A model generated the notes under the pieces. The model saw nothing but the letters and a program-made list of their open reading frames with translations, was not told the origin of the DNA and ran no database searches. From assembly GCA_002718735.1 (NCBI GenBank), contig PBFR01000019.1, positions 1-64,000 of the forward strand: DNA of 64,000 bases. The letters are read 5' to 3'. This DNA comes from Halobacteriovoraceae bacterium. GTDB taxonomy: Bacteria > Bdellovibrionota > Bacteriovoracia > Bacteriovoracales > Bacteriovoracaceae. Of the stretch, positions 50,398-59,955 are shown in pieces (positions within the stretch are counted from its first letter, which is position 1; each line of letters opens with the position of its first letter). The position numbers and the translations under genes were made by a program.

Positions 50398-52002
50398 AGA
50401 CTTCAGAAAAACTGAATGCGGCCTGGTCTCTACAGAGAGGCCTTGGATATCTAGAAGATGATTTAATAATTTGGAACTTAAAAAGTCTTCACCAAGCTTA
50501 AGGCTACCTTTTGTTTTTATCTCAAGCGATGTCTCTCTTTCAACAACTTCAAAATCAAATGTTGCAGACCTATCATTGGCAACTAGTTTTTGATGCCCAA
50601 AGTTGGTAAGCAAGTCACCCAACATAAGATATAGAGTCATAGAAAGAACATGAGGATTATAGTTAAATGAGACCATCCTCTCAGTTGAAAAGCTGGCCTC
50701 CAACTTAATATTGTTCTCTATAAGCCTAAAGCGAATAAGATCAACTGCAGAGTCCATACACGCCCTAATACTATATGATTCATCTTTTGAAACGCTTGCG
50801 GCATGAAGCTTTGAGAAACCAAGGAAGGTCTCAACCAGCTTCTTACACCTCGCAACACCAGCTTTCATTTCGTGGAGGCGCTGTTCAATGTCAGATGAAT
50901 GCTCATCAAGCAAAATAACATCCAGGGCCCCAGAGATTCCTCCCAAAGGATTATTAAGTTCATGTGCAATTGAGCTTGTAATAATTCCAAGTTCTTCAGA
51001 GGAAGGTGAAGAGCTCTCCCCTAAAAACTCTTTAATTGGAATAAAATAAAATAACCTGGAGTCTTGCTTTTCAAGTTCTATTATTTGGGCTCTATAGAGT
51101 TCACCAGATTGGGTAAACTGCTCGCCGTTCTCAAGGCCTAGACATTGCTTTGAGCTTAAGTTCAATTGAAAGAACATGGGGTTATGTAAAATTAACTCGT
51201 CTTTTTTATTAAAAAGAGCAAGTGCCACCGGCAGATCAGAGAGAATGATTTGCAAATCTTCTAGAGATGTTTCTTTCTTAAGCTTGATGGAGGCAGCCTC
51301 AAGTAAATCCTCAATTAAAGAAAAGAACCATAGAGTCTCAAGCTCTTTGTCATGGTAGCTCCGACACAAAAAGATTGGATTACCGTCAAGCATTCCAGCA
51401 AGTAAAATGTTCTTATGTGACTTATATGCGCTAGGTGCTTGAAGCAGAGACACTTCAATACCTAAGAAATCCTTTGCAATTCTTTGTGCACTTTCAACGC
51501 TTTGATAAAAGCTTGGTTGGCCAAATAATTCAGCCTCGACTTCCTGTATTTGGTCTTCAATTCTATCCATATTAGACTTAGAAACAACCCTAGAAAGCTT
51601 TTTAAGATTCTTTTGTGAGTCAGAGACCAAGCTATTTAGAGCTTTATGAAAAGAGTTTGCAAAAAGAGAGGACACTGACTCTAAAAAGTCCTTCCAGTCA
51701 GCTGTCTCATTTATGTTTCTAACAACACCTTCAAACTCTTTCTTCCCAAATAAACTCATATTTGAAGAGCCAAACAACAAGACATGGTCAGATTCTCTTA
51801 CTGAGGGTTCGGTGCTAGTGTCCGATAGAAGTAGAAAGATGTTCGGAAGATTTTCATCCTGTGTAAGTTCATCAAGATTTTCACACCAATCAAGTGCCAA
51901 ACTTTCGAAGTCTTGAACAACCTCTCTATAAAATTCTTTATCAAAGACTTTTAATTGAGGGTCCAGAAAAAATTTTAAGTTTTGGACCCAGTTAGGACTC
52001 AT
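50392..52002 (-). CDS. Sensor histidine kinase-like protein with degenerate ATPase domain
   Basis: The 536-residue soluble protein has a coiled N-terminal half, a PAS-like segment around residues 250-330 (LPVALALFNKKDELILHN), and a canonical H-box SIAHELNNPLGG near residue 350. The expected ATPase domain keeps overall length but lacks the N-box asparagines and the DxGxG motif (LEIKTKGSLKLGEDF instead). It may receive or pass phosphate rather than autophosphorylate. The ATG at 52002 overlaps the LytM lipoprotein stop codon by 11 bases, so it belongs to the ftsEX run. Confidence 0.75.
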   Translation of the reverse strand: MSPNWVQNLKFFLDPQLKVFDKEFYREVVQDFESLALDWCENLDELTQDENLPNIFLLLSDTSTEPSVRESDHVLLFGSSNMSLFGKKEFEGVVRNINETADWKDFLESVSSLFANSFHKALNSLVSDSQKNLKKLSRVVSKSNMDRIEDQIQEVEAELFGQPSFYQSVESAQRIAKDFLGIEVSLLQAPSAYKSHKNILLAGMLDGNPIFLCRSYHDKELETLWFFSLIEDLLEAASIKLKKETSLEDLQIILSDLPVALALFNKKDELILHNPMFFQLNLSSKQCLGLENGEQFTQSGELYRAQIIELEKQDSRLFYFIPIKEFLGESSSPSSEELGIITSSIAHELNNPLGGISGALDVILLDEHSSDIEQRLHEMKAGVARCKKLVETFLGFSKLHAASVSKDESYSIRACMDSAVDLIRFRLIENNIKLEASFSTERMVSFNYNPHVLSMTLYLMLGDLLTNFGHQKLVANDRSATFDFEVVERETSLEIKTKGSLKLGEDFLSSKLLNHLLDIQGLSVETRPHSVFLKSL

Positions 52003-52879
52003 CGCCAAGGTGCACTTTTGAGGCCTCTATTAAAGAAAAGCCATCAATCCAAGAGCCATTAACCCTAACTCCCCAGTGAAGGTGAGGTCCCGAAACTCGC
52101 CCAGTCGCGCCTGCAAGTCCAACAACATCCCCCTGGTTAACAACAGAGCCCTCAGTTACAAGAATTTTAGATAAGTGGCCATACATGGAGAAAATCCCCA
52201 TGCCATGATCTAGAACAACTACATTCCCGCTAAAAAATAAATTGCCGGTATAAACAACCCTGCCTCGGTTGGCTGCAGGAATTTTAGTTCCCGTTCTAGC
52301 TCTTAAGTCGTTGCCCAAATGCTGTGATTTCTTTTTATCATTGAACAATCTCTGGTTCCCATAGTGGCTGGTAATATAGCTATTAAGTGGTACTTTAAAA
52401 GGTTTATCAAAAAGAAAAACGTCAGAGCTGTTCATGTAGATTTTCTTTTTAATCGATTTCTCTCTGATAATTCTCGCCAAATCTTTTTTGCTATAAAAAA
52501 CTTTGCTTTTTGGAACATTTAAACTTTCTTTTGGGTAATCAAACTGATCTATATTAAGAGTTAAGGCCAATTCTTTCTCACCTCTTTCAGTATAGGTGCA
52601 ATCCACTTTCACCTTGTCTGAAAAGTAATTTGCAGGAAGGTAAATATTGGCAACTTTGTTTTTCACCTGAAATTTATGTGGTTTATCTGCACACTGAAGT
52701 GAGTAAACTCCATCAGGTCTATTAAAGCTAAAGCGCTTAAAAGCCACCTTTCCAGTGCCAACGGTTGCACTAGAGACAGATTCTATGGCCGGAGGGTCAG
52801 AGAAGACCACCATATTCTCTTTGATACTTGAGCAAGAGACCATTATAAAACTGAAAGATAGAAATTTTAATAAACTCAT
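51992..52879 (-). CDS. LytM/M23-domain lipoprotein
   Basis: The 295-residue product has a lipobox (MVSC, Cys16) and a C-terminal M23 domain with HLGNDLRA (HxxxD zinc ligands), YTGNLFFSGNVVVLDHGMG, split as YTGNLFFSG and NVVVLDHGMG, and GPHLHWGV (HxH ligand), so it keeps the residues for an active peptidoglycan endopeptidase. Anchored to a membrane, it would cut or bind cell-wall peptides. It lies three bases after xseA and overlaps the sensor-kinase gene. Confidence 0.88.
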   Translation of the reverse strand: MSLLKFLSFSFIMVSCSSIKENMVVFSDPPAIESVSSATVGTGKVAFKRFSFNRPDGVYSLQCADKPHKFQVKNKVANIYLPANYFSDKVKVDCTYTERGEKELALTLNIDQFDYPKESLNVPKSKVFYSKKDLARIIREKSIKKKIYMNSSDVFLFDKPFKVPLNSYITSHYGNQRLFNDKKKSQHLGNDLRARTGTKIPAANRGRVVYTGNLFFSGNVVVLDHGMGIFSMYGHLSKILVTEGSVVNQGDVVGLAGATGRVSGPHLHWGVRVNGSWIDGFSLIEASKVHLGDES

Positions 52880-52881
52880 TT

Positions 52882-54147
52882 TTATACCTTTTTGGCCTTT
52901 CCTTTGCCGTCTGAAAAATGAATGGTAAAAGTTTCGCTAGAGTCTAATTTATCATAATCTGACATCTTAGCAATAACGCCAGACTCCGACTGCACGTAGC
53001 TATAGCCTCTATTAAGAACATTTTTCGGATCGATACTTCTTAGGAGTTGTCCACTAAGATCGACTCTATTTTTAGACTTTTCTAATTTTTGCTCAAGAGC
53101 ATTTTTGGCCCTCTCCAAAAGCTCGGAAGCTCTCATTTCTTTGTCTTGAAGTCCAAGATAGAGCTCTTCATTCCTCGCCAAATCGATCCTTGAGAGACGA
53201 TATTTAAACTCGTTTATCCGCATTTGAATACCTCTTGCAAGATTTACGGGGTTTATTCTTTCAAGTCTCTTTTGAATATCGCTTTGGTGTTTATATAGAA
53301 AGCTCTTCAACATTTGCCCAAGACCATCTAATTGACGCATTATTTCAGTATGTGGTTGGGATAAATACTCTGCGGCAGCAGATGGCGTTTCCAGCCTTAA
53401 GTCAGCGGCGTAGTCTGATAAGGTAGTGTCCACTTGGTGGCCTACAGCACTTATAACTGGAATATGACACTCATAGATATGTTCAAGAAGTTTTTCATCG
53501 TTGAAAGACCAAAGGTCCTCCATTGCTCCGCCTCCCCTCGTTAGAACAATCACATCAATGTCTTCCAACTCTTGTGCCCTAAGAAGAGCTTCTGTTAGGG
53601 ATCTTGCTGATGACTCACCTTGAACAATTGCCGGAACGATTACAACATCGCACCATAGGGACCGTCTTTTAAAGACTTTTAAGAAGTCTTGCAAGGCGGC
53701 TCCATAAGGAGCGGTTATGACTGCGATCCTTTTTGGAAATTTTGGAATTGGTTTCTTATTTGAAGCATCAAAGAATCCTTGTTTCGCAAGTTTCTCTTTG
53801 AGAAGTTCAAATTGAAGAGCAAGATTTCCCTTGCCTGCAGGTGCGATTCTCTTAGCGACAACTTGGAAGACACCCCGCTTTGCATACACTCCAATAGAGC
53901 CAGTCACAACAATGTGGTCTCCATCTTTGAGCTTTCTTACTACAGAGGAATTTCTCATGGCATCACCACGAAACAGTGCACAACTTAAACTGGCCCTCTG
54001 GTCAGATAAGGTGAAATAAATGTGCCCAGCCACAGTTTTGGATATGTTTGAGACTTCCCCTTCCACCACAACTTGGCGAAATCGGGATTCTAATGAGGAC
54101 TTGATTTCGAAAACCAAGTCGCCGACTGATAAAGGTTTAAAGTTCAT
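52882..54147 (-). CDS. xseA: Exodeoxyribonuclease VII large subunit
   Basis: The 421-residue protein has the XseA layout: an N-terminal OB domain (VEGEVSNISKTVAGHIYFTL, split as VEGEVSNISKT and VAGHIYFTL), the catalytic VITAPYGAALQDF and VLTRGGGAMEDLW, and VGHQVDTTLSDYAADLR. It degrades single-stranded DNA with XseB. No xseB is visible here. It lies 40 bases after ctpA on the same strand. Confidence 0.94.
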   Translation of the reverse strand: MNFKPLSVGDLVFEIKSSLESRFRQVVVEGEVSNISKTVAGHIYFTLSDQRASLSCALFRGDAMRNSSVVRKLKDGDHIVVTGSIGVYAKRGVFQVVAKRIAPAGKGNLALQFELLKEKLAKQGFFDASNKKPIPKFPKRIAVITAPYGAALQDFLKVFKRRSLWCDVVIVPAIVQGESSARSLTEALLRAQELEDIDVIVLTRGGGAMEDLWSFNDEKLLEHIYECHIPVISAVGHQVDTTLSDYAADLRLETPSAAAEYLSQPHTEIMRQLDGLGQMLKSFLYKHQSDIQKRLERINPVNLARGIQMRINEFKYRLSRIDLARNEELYLGLQDKEMRASELLERAKNALEQKLEKSKNRVDLSGQLLRSIDPKNVLNRGYSYVQSESGVIAKMSDYDKLDSSETFTIHFSDGKGKAKKV

Positions 54148-54187
54148 CGTTCCAGCTTACCCTAGACGATGCAAGATGCCAAAATGC

Positions 54188-55567
54188 CTATTTTTTAACT
54201 TCTACCTTAGCGGATTCAAATCTTTTATAGACTTGAAATGTGCGCAGATAGTTAACGGCCTGAAGGACTTGGTAGTCCTCTTTTGGTTCGTACTTTTTAA
54301 AGATGTTATCATCATCTTTTTTATCTTTATCTTTTGTGTCTTTAATTCTTTTAGCTCTTGCAAGCCTAGCTTCACGCTCTTCTTTTAGTCTTCTTTTCTT
54401 CTCTTCAGGTGTTTCAATTGTTGCAGTGAGATGATTTCTCAAATCTTTTTCTCTAACAAAACCATCTTCCGATTTGTTTTGAGAAACTACCTTTGCATCA
54501 ATTTCACTCAGAGAAATATCTGGCTCAATACCCAGGGCCTGAATCTTTCGATTTTTTGGAGTCATATACTGAGCAATAGTTAATTTAACTCCATTCTCTT
54601 CATCAATTTTCGCAACTGTTTGAACAGAGCCCTTTCCAAAGGTCTGACTTCCCATAATTAGTGCTCTTTTGTGATCTTGCAGGGCACCCGCAACAATTTC
54701 GGAGGCGGAAGCTGATGCTCCGTTAACAAGGACAATCATTGGAGTTGAAAGATCTTTGTATCCACTCTTCTTAACATATCTTATATCTTTATTATTTGGA
54801 TCTCTTGCTTCAGTAGAAACAACAACCCCCTCTTTTAAAAAGAGTGAAGACACGTCAACGGCTTGGTCTAATAAACCGCCTGGATTGGAGCGAAGGTCCA
54901 GAATAATACCCTTTAGACCGCCATTTTTATCAGCTTGCTTCTTTAACTTTTTAAGAGACTTTTCAATTGAAGAGGCCGCTCTTCTTTGAAATTGAGTTAA
55001 TCTAATAAATGCAAAGTGGTCTTGAACTAATGCACTCTTAACCGGTTTAATCTTGATCAACTCTCGTTTAAGATCAAAGTGTTTAACACCTTTGACACCT
55101 TCTCTAGCGATTCCTAGATGGATACTTACACCAGGCTTACCTTTCATTCTCTCAATCGACTCATCTAGAGTTAGTCCTATTATAGGTTCATGATTAATTT
55201 CAACAATCTTATCTTTCGGTCTTATTCCGGCCCTATAAGCAGGCGTGTCGTCTATAGGTGTGACAACGTATAGAACGCCATCCTTTTGAGTGACTTCAAT
55301 CCCTAACCCACCAAACTCACCATCAGTGTCATTCTGCATTTTTTTAAAAAAATCTTTATCTAGGTAGGCGGAGTGCGGATCAAGAGTGTCCATCATTCCC
55401 TTCAGGGCTCCCTCAATCAACTTATTGGTGTCCACTTCACGATAATACTGGCTTTCGATAAGGTATAAGACTTTATTAAACAGCTCGAGCTCTTCAAAGC
55501 GAGACTTAGTTACACTATGAACATTTCCAATGCACAAAATGGCCACTGCCAGTATATATAATTTCAT
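54188..55567 (-). CDS. ctpA: C-terminal processing peptidase (CtpA/S41)
   Basis: The 459-residue product has a signal peptide, a PDZ domain (GIRPKDKIVEINHEPI), and the S41 catalytic centre NGASASASEIVAGALQD (Ser) with SQTFGKGSVQ (Lys). It trims or degrades periplasmic proteins, in other bacteria including peptidoglycan hydrolases. The C-terminal 90 residues are highly charged. The ATG at 55567 has AAGGA upstream. It follows envC by nine bases, a common pairing. Confidence 0.93.
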   Translation of the reverse strand: MKLYILAVAILCIGNVHSVTKSRFEELELFNKVLYLIESQYYREVDTNKLIEGALKGMMDTLDPHSAYLDKDFFKKMQNDTDGEFGGLGIEVTQKDGVLYVVTPIDDTPAYRAGIRPKDKIVEINHEPIIGLTLDESIERMKGKPGVSIHLGIAREGVKGVKHFDLKRELIKIKPVKSALVQDHFAFIRLTQFQRRAASSIEKSLKKLKKQADKNGGLKGIILDLRSNPGGLLDQAVDVSSLFLKEGVVVSTEARDPNNKDIRYVKKSGYKDLSTPMIVLVNGASASASEIVAGALQDHKRALIMGSQTFGKGSVQTVAKIDEENGVKLTIAQYMTPKNRKIQALGIEPDISLSEIDAKVVSQNKSEDGFVREKDLRNHLTATIETPEEKKRRLKEEREARLARAKRIKDTKDKDKKDDDNIFKKYEPKEDYQVLQAVNYLRTFQVYKRFESAKVEVKK

Positions 55568-55576
55568 CAAGTTTCC

Positions 55577-56605
55577 TTAAATTTTTGCTTTTGCAACTGT
55601 ATCAACAGTGTCCAACCACTCTAGAGTGTTTTGGGCAATGTTCTTCTTTCTCACTTCATAATACAGAGATTTTTTAAGCCCAGGTTCCGCCAAAGTGTAT
55701 CCAACAACCTGTCCCTTTTGGACAAGGTCCCCTTTCTTTGCCTTTATCTGAATATCTCCTAAAATTACCGATCTGACTTCGCTGCCGTGATCAATCATTA
55801 CAACTTTACCATAAGATGCCAGTTCTCCAGAATAAACAACTTTGCCGCTGGCACTGGCCTTTACAGGAGCACGTTTGTCGTACTTAAAAGTAACACCCTT
55901 TTTTCCACCCTTATAGCTAACAAAGTTTTCAAGCGGAGCAATTAATCCCAAGGATGTTGACTTGATAGGTTTCTTTTTTACAGCTGCGTACACCTTTTGT
56001 TTCGCCAATGCATTCTCAAGGGATTCTTCCAACGCGTTCTTATCTTCCATAGAAGAAATATATTTTTTACTCAGGTCTTTTTTCTTATTCTCAAGGTCTA
56101 CTATTAACGAATATAGACTTTCTTCATCACTTCTGGCCTGGGCCAGTCTTTGTTCGTAAATAGAGAAAGCTTCTTTAAGTTGTTGCGCTCTCTCTCTGAC
56201 TTCTTTGTATTCAGATGCTCGTTTTTGTGCAAGCCTTAATAAAATAGTTCGTTTTAAGAGGGCGTTTTCATCTTCCTCATCCTGACCTTCCAACGCATAT
56301 GTGCTTGCTAACTTCTTAGCGTACTCTTCCTCTTTCTTAAGCTCTACAAGAGTCTGTTCCAGTCCCTCTTTAAGTTTTACTGCCTTAGCTTCCAATGATC
56401 TGTTAGCTGAGTTTCTCTCCAAATACTTATTGTTTGCTTTACCAATCTGGTTTTCCAAAGACTTTATAGAGGCTGCCAACGTATTTGCCTTTCTGGCCTT
56501 AGCACCAAGTTCGTCTCTGATCTTGTTAATAGATTTGGTTTTGCCAGCAGTGGTTGCGGCAATGGAGGCTTGAGCGATTAAAAGTAAAATTAGACCTAAT
56601 TTCAT
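55577..56605 (-). CDS. envC: EnvC-like activator of murein hydrolases
   Basis: The 342-residue product has a signal peptide, about 180 residues of coiled coil, and a LytM domain. The zinc ligands are lost: the HxxxD site reads VTFKYDKRAP and the HxH site reads LYYEVRKK, as in EnvC, which activates amidases instead of cutting the wall. FtsEX recruits EnvC in other bacteria, and ftsX overlaps its start codon (TAATG) here. CtpA is encoded next. Confidence 0.9.
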   Translation of the reverse strand: MKLGLILLLIAQASIAATTAGKTKSINKIRDELGAKARKANTLAASIKSLENQIGKANNKYLERNSANRSLEAKAVKLKEGLEQTLVELKKEEEYAKKLASTYALEGQDEEDENALLKRTILLRLAQKRASEYKEVRERAQQLKEAFSIYEQRLAQARSDEESLYSLIVDLENKKKDLSKKYISSMEDKNALEESLENALAKQKVYAAVKKKPIKSTSLGLIAPLENFVSYKGGKKGVTFKYDKRAPVKASASGKVVYSGELASYGKVVMIDHGSEVRSVILGDIQIKAKKGDLVQKGQVVGYTLAEPGLKKSLYYEVRKKNIAQNTLEWLDTVDTVAKAKI

Positions 56606-57396
56606 TAAATAAATCTTTGCGGCTTTTTCTTGCCAATAAAGAAAACACTACCAATTAATATCAAAGCCATGATTGGCCCCAAAGTTACAAAGTTTGTTCT
56701 TCCACCCCACCAAAGTGTAGTTGCTAAAGAAATAGCGACAGGCACCAGACTTAAAATTCCATAGATTCTAAGAGCAGTTTTATCCTTGCGTTGAAACTTT
56801 TCTATAACGTAACTTTGCGCCTGAATTGAGTGAGACAATAACCATAGAGTAAACATCCAACCAAGCCCAACAGTTATACCGATATAGATGTCGGCCCACT
56901 TAGAAAACATAATGTATAGTGGGCTTTTTTGAATTTCCCAAGTTTTGGGTGTTTTAATTTGAGAGAATGTTACATCTTTGCCACCCACCAACCTTGAGAA
57001 GTACTCCTTGATAAGTTGAGCACTTTGAGGCTGAAGACCTTTTGTTAGGTTAATTTTAAAAGATTTATAATTGTTTGCAAGCTCTGCTGCTTCAGCTCCG
57101 ACTTCACTTACAAATCCTTTCAACTCAGCTGCAAGTTTCTTATCGTCTTTAAATACAACTTTTGAAACTCCAGGCAAATTGGACATTTTTCGGATGATAT
57201 AGTCTGGATTGCTATTACTTGCAATTAGAGCGTTAAAATAAGGAGTTGAACTTGCCTTTGAGTCCACAGCAAAGAAGTCGTTTATCTTAGAGCGATTTTG
57301 GGCGACACTCACAGTTAAAGCCAACAGCATAATATTAACCGTGGTCAACAGCTTATGGTCTCTAGCAATCAATAGGAGTTCTTTTAAATAAAACAT
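56605..57396 (-). CDS. ftsX: Cell-division membrane protein FtsX
   Basis: The 263-residue protein has the FtsX layout: membrane segment near 20-40, a periplasmic domain of about 120 residues (NPDYIIRKMSNLPGVSKVVF, split as NPDYIIRKMSN and LPGVSKVVF), then three further segments. It forms a complex with FtsE and activates EnvC. The ATG overlaps the ftsE end by 13 bases; GGGGAAAGC precedes it. Confidence 0.9.
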   Translation of the reverse strand: MFYLKELLLIARDHKLLTTVNIMLLALTVSVAQNRSKINDFFAVDSKASSTPYFNALIASNSNPDYIIRKMSNLPGVSKVVFKDDKKLAAELKGFVSEVGAEAAELANNYKSFKINLTKGLQPQSAQLIKEYFSRLVGGKDVTFSQIKTPKTWEIQKSPLYIMFSKWADIYIGITVGLGWMFTLWLLSHSIQAQSYVIEKFQRKDKTALRIYGILSLVPVAISLATTLWWGGRTNFVTLGPIMALILIGSVFFIGKKKPQRFI

Positions 57397-58079
57397 GCTT
57401 TCCCCGAATAAATCAATTTGCCGCTTTCCAGATGAGCAATTTCACCAGGAAACTGCTTTACCAATTCTCTATTATGAGTGGCCCACACTATGGTTAGCCC
57501 CTTTCTGACATTGTAGAAATTTAAAAGATCGAACATTTTAGTGGAACTTTCTTTATCCAATGCCGCTGTTGGTTCATCAGCAAGTAAAACTTCGGGTTTT
57601 GACAAAAGTGCTCTGAGCATTGCCACTTTTTGCTTCATGCCGCCATTGGCATCTTTGATTTTATGAGAAAGTCTATCTTTAATTCCTAGGACACTTGATA
57701 GTTCCATTAGGTCTTTTTGAAATTCATTCTTATTTTTATAGATTTTCTTATCGTAGGCATACCATAGATTTTCTTCGACAGTTCTATTTTCAAAAAGCTT
57801 CAGGTCTTGAAAGACTTGAGAGACGAAAACTTTGGATGTGGGCAATGTGACAGAGCCTGAAGTAGGTTCAACATCGCCGGAGAGAATATTTAGTAAAGTC
57901 GACTTTCCCGCCCCGGATTTTCCGGTGACAAACAACACCTCTCCTCTGCCGATTTGCAAATTGACATTTTTTAAAGCGCTAACTTTTCCAAAAACTACAT
58001 TAACATTGTTAAGTTTAAACAATGCTGAAGAATGTAAATGGTTAGAATTCTTAAGACTTTCTAGAAATCCTCTGTTCAT
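57384..58079 (-). CDS. ftsE: Cell-division ATP-binding protein FtsE
   Basis: The 231-residue ABC ATPase has Walker A TGKSGAGKST, the Q-loop in VFQDLKLFE, Walker B VLLADEPTAALD and the H-loop WATHNREL. The ABC signature is unusual: ANGGMKQKVA replaces the LSGGQ type. The ATG at 58079 has GGAAGG four bases upstream. It heads a run of seven minus-strand genes ending in a sensor-kinase-like gene. FtsE works with FtsX in the divisome. Confidence 0.92.
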   Translation of the reverse strand: MNRGFLESLKNSNHLHSSALFKLNNVNVVFGKVSALKNVNLQIGRGEVLFVTGKSGAGKSTLLNILSGDVEPTSGSVTLPTSKVFVSQVFQDLKLFENRTVEENLWYAYDKKIYKNKNEFQKDLMELSSVLGIKDRLSHKIKDANGGMKQKVAMLRALLSKPEVLLADEPTAALDKESSTKMFDLLNFYNVRKGLTIVWATHNRELVKQFPGEIAHLESGKLIYSGKACFI

Positions 58080-58220
58080 TCGACCTTCCAATTGTCACCC
58101 AACTTGTGGAGCAGATCCATCTGCTCTATTATTTTAACGCTACAGGCAGGACAAAGTAAAGATCTGTTTTTTCACCTACTTGCAATCAAGAGAGAAAATG
58201 TGCTAGACCGCCTTTGCTTG

Positions 58221-59651
58221 TCAGTTATTTAGGATATCTGACTTTACCAGTAGCTCATATGCCGACTTAGAACAAAACACATTCGGCACAAAGTTAAAGG
58301 TATTTTGAAGATGCGATATTGTGGAGTTGTCCACATCAACAAGCAATTGTGCCTCACCTGTTTCAGAAAGAATTTTCACAGGGTCACGCTCTAATAGAAC
58401 ATTCGATTGAGTCTTATTTTTGATAACCTGTCTCTTGGACTTTACAAAAACAATGCTTTTCTTAGGAATATCGGCAACAACCCAATCTTTTTCATCTCCA
58501 TGTTTTTTTAGATAATCTTTTATTTCTTGAACTTTTTCATGAGCTCTTTTAATGATTTTCTCAGTTTTTGATTGATCATCCTGGTTCAAGATCCTCTGTC
58601 TGAAGGCCTCTACCCTTATCGATTTTGGAGATTCTTCCAACAATAATGCGTGAGCGATATCTTTCATCCTTACATTTTTATCAAAGAAGCCCTCATTATA
58701 TAGTCTGTGTGTTAGACCCATAAAATACTGGTCATTAAAACCATAAAACTTCATTGGGTCATTGGCGGCCATGTCCAACAACTGTGAGTAAGTGTATATT
58801 TGCCCTTTTTCAAGCAAGTAGTAAGTAAGCTCTTCTGCAAGAGCATCGTACTTTGCACCTCTTCCAGATCTTACAACTTGAGAATACCATGCAAATCTCG
58901 CACTCAGGAAATCCTCAACACAGTGTAGAGCATTATGTTTGATGGCCAAAATTTCTTGATCACCAACTTTAACCACTCTAAAGTGATGCAGAAGATAATC
59001 TCTGTCATACGTACCGTAGTTAAGACCGGTGTAGTGAGCATCTCTTAAAAGATAGTCCATTCTATCGCAGTCTATTTCGGAATGGAGGATTTGATTGGCC
59101 AATGGATCATCAGCGATTCCTTTAACCAAATCAGAAATAGTTTGAGGGTTAATACCTCTATTTTTTAAAATGTAGGTTATGCCATTTTTAAAATTAGTAT
59201 TCTTTATAATCCACGAGCCTAAATGCTCATGATCATCAGGGTGGCCTTTTGAGTTTTTACTTTTTGTAGTTTCCCCGAAACGAATGTAGGCCATTTCAGT
59301 TGTGTGAGAAAAACAAAATGTTCCAAGATCATGTAGTAGTGCTGCAAGTCTTAGATTTTGATGCCAAGTCTTTCTTTTATTTTGAACTTTATCATCAAAA
59401 AGGTCTTCATCACTTGCCGCTTTGCCAATTGATTGGGCGATCTTGTGGGCATTATGCATAACACCAATGGAGTGTCCAAACCTTGAGTGCTCAGCACCCG
59501 GAAAAGTGTAGCAAGAAAAGCCAATTTGCTTTATCCAGCGAAGACGTTGATAAAAAGGAGTATGAATAATTTCCCACTCTAAGGCCGTAATGTGAACAAA
59601 GCCGTAAAGAGGATCAAAGATAATTTTTGAGTTTTTTGTTTTTGCTTCCAT
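58221..59651 (-). CDS. HD-domain phosphohydrolase (dNTPase-like)
   Basis: The 476-residue protein matches HD hydrolases of the SAMHD1/dGTPase-like group: FPGAEHSRFGHSIGV, the metal motif ALLHDLG (HD), HPDDHEHLG, EIDCDRMDYLLRD. Such enzymes hydrolyse dNTPs or other phosphates; the substrate is unknown. AAGGA is directly adjacent to the ATG, which is unusually close. It precedes a small protein gene across a hairpin. Confidence 0.88.
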   Translation of the reverse strand: MEAKTKNSKIIFDPLYGFVHITALEWEIIHTPFYQRLRWIKQIGFSCYTFPGAEHSRFGHSIGVMHNAHKIAQSIGKAASDEDLFDDKVQNKRKTWHQNLRLAALLHDLGTFCFSHTTEMAYIRFGETTKSKNSKGHPDDHEHLGSWIIKNTNFKNGITYILKNRGINPQTISDLVKGIADDPLANQILHSEIDCDRMDYLLRDAHYTGLNYGTYDRDYLLHHFRVVKVGDQEILAIKHNALHCVEDFLSARFAWYSQVVRSGRGAKYDALAEELTYYLLEKGQIYTYSQLLDMAANDPMKFYGFNDQYFMGLTHRLYNEGFFDKNVRMKDIAHALLLEESPKSIRVEAFRQRILNQDDQSKTEKIIKRAHEKVQEIKDYLKKHGDEKDWVVADIPKKSIVFVKSKRQVIKNKTQSNVLLERDPVKILSETGEAQLLVDVDNSTISHLQNTFNFVPNVFCSKSAYELLVKSDILNN

Positions 59652-59661
59652 TCCTTGGAAT

Positions 59662-59691
59662 AAGAAAGGGACTCATTTTGAGCCCTTTCTT
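59662..59691. terminator. Hairpin between small-protein gene and HD gene
   Basis: AAGAAAGGG and CCCTTTCTT form a 9-bp stem with a CTC/GAG inner extension. T-rich but interrupted tracts flank both sides. It may weakly terminate the minus-strand transcript from the small-protein gene. Confidence 0.4.
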
Positions 59692-59700
59692 CCTTTAATT

Positions 59701-59901
59701 TTATTGTAAAGTTCTTTTTGATCTTTTCTTCGAAGGAGCGATCTTCTCCAAAACTACTTTCATTAGTTCGTAGGCCTCACTTCTAAGGTTGTTATCTGCA
59801 ATATAACGGTAGAAGTTTTCTACTTCGCCACTGGCCTTAAACGTTTTAATCGCTGCATTATGTTCTTTTTGCTTGGCCGTAAGTTCTTTTTGTTTTGCCA
59901 T
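59701..59901 (-). CDS. Small helical protein, 66 residues
   Basis: The product has no signal or membrane segment. It starts with a charged, Lys-rich helix and has a central FYRYIADNNL segment and a basic C-terminus ending in KKRSKRTLQ. An AGGAG ribosome site at six-base spacing supports translation. No family recognised. It lies downstream of the enhancer-binding-like regulator on the same strand but with a 54-base gap. Confidence 0.65.
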   Translation of the reverse strand: MAKQKELTAKQKEHNAAIKTFKASGEVENFYRYIADNNLRSEAYELMKVVLEKIAPSKKRSKRTLQ

Positions 59902-59955
59902 ATTTAGCTCCTATTTGAGTATTTTAATTAAACCTTAACGTTTCATCAATTAATA

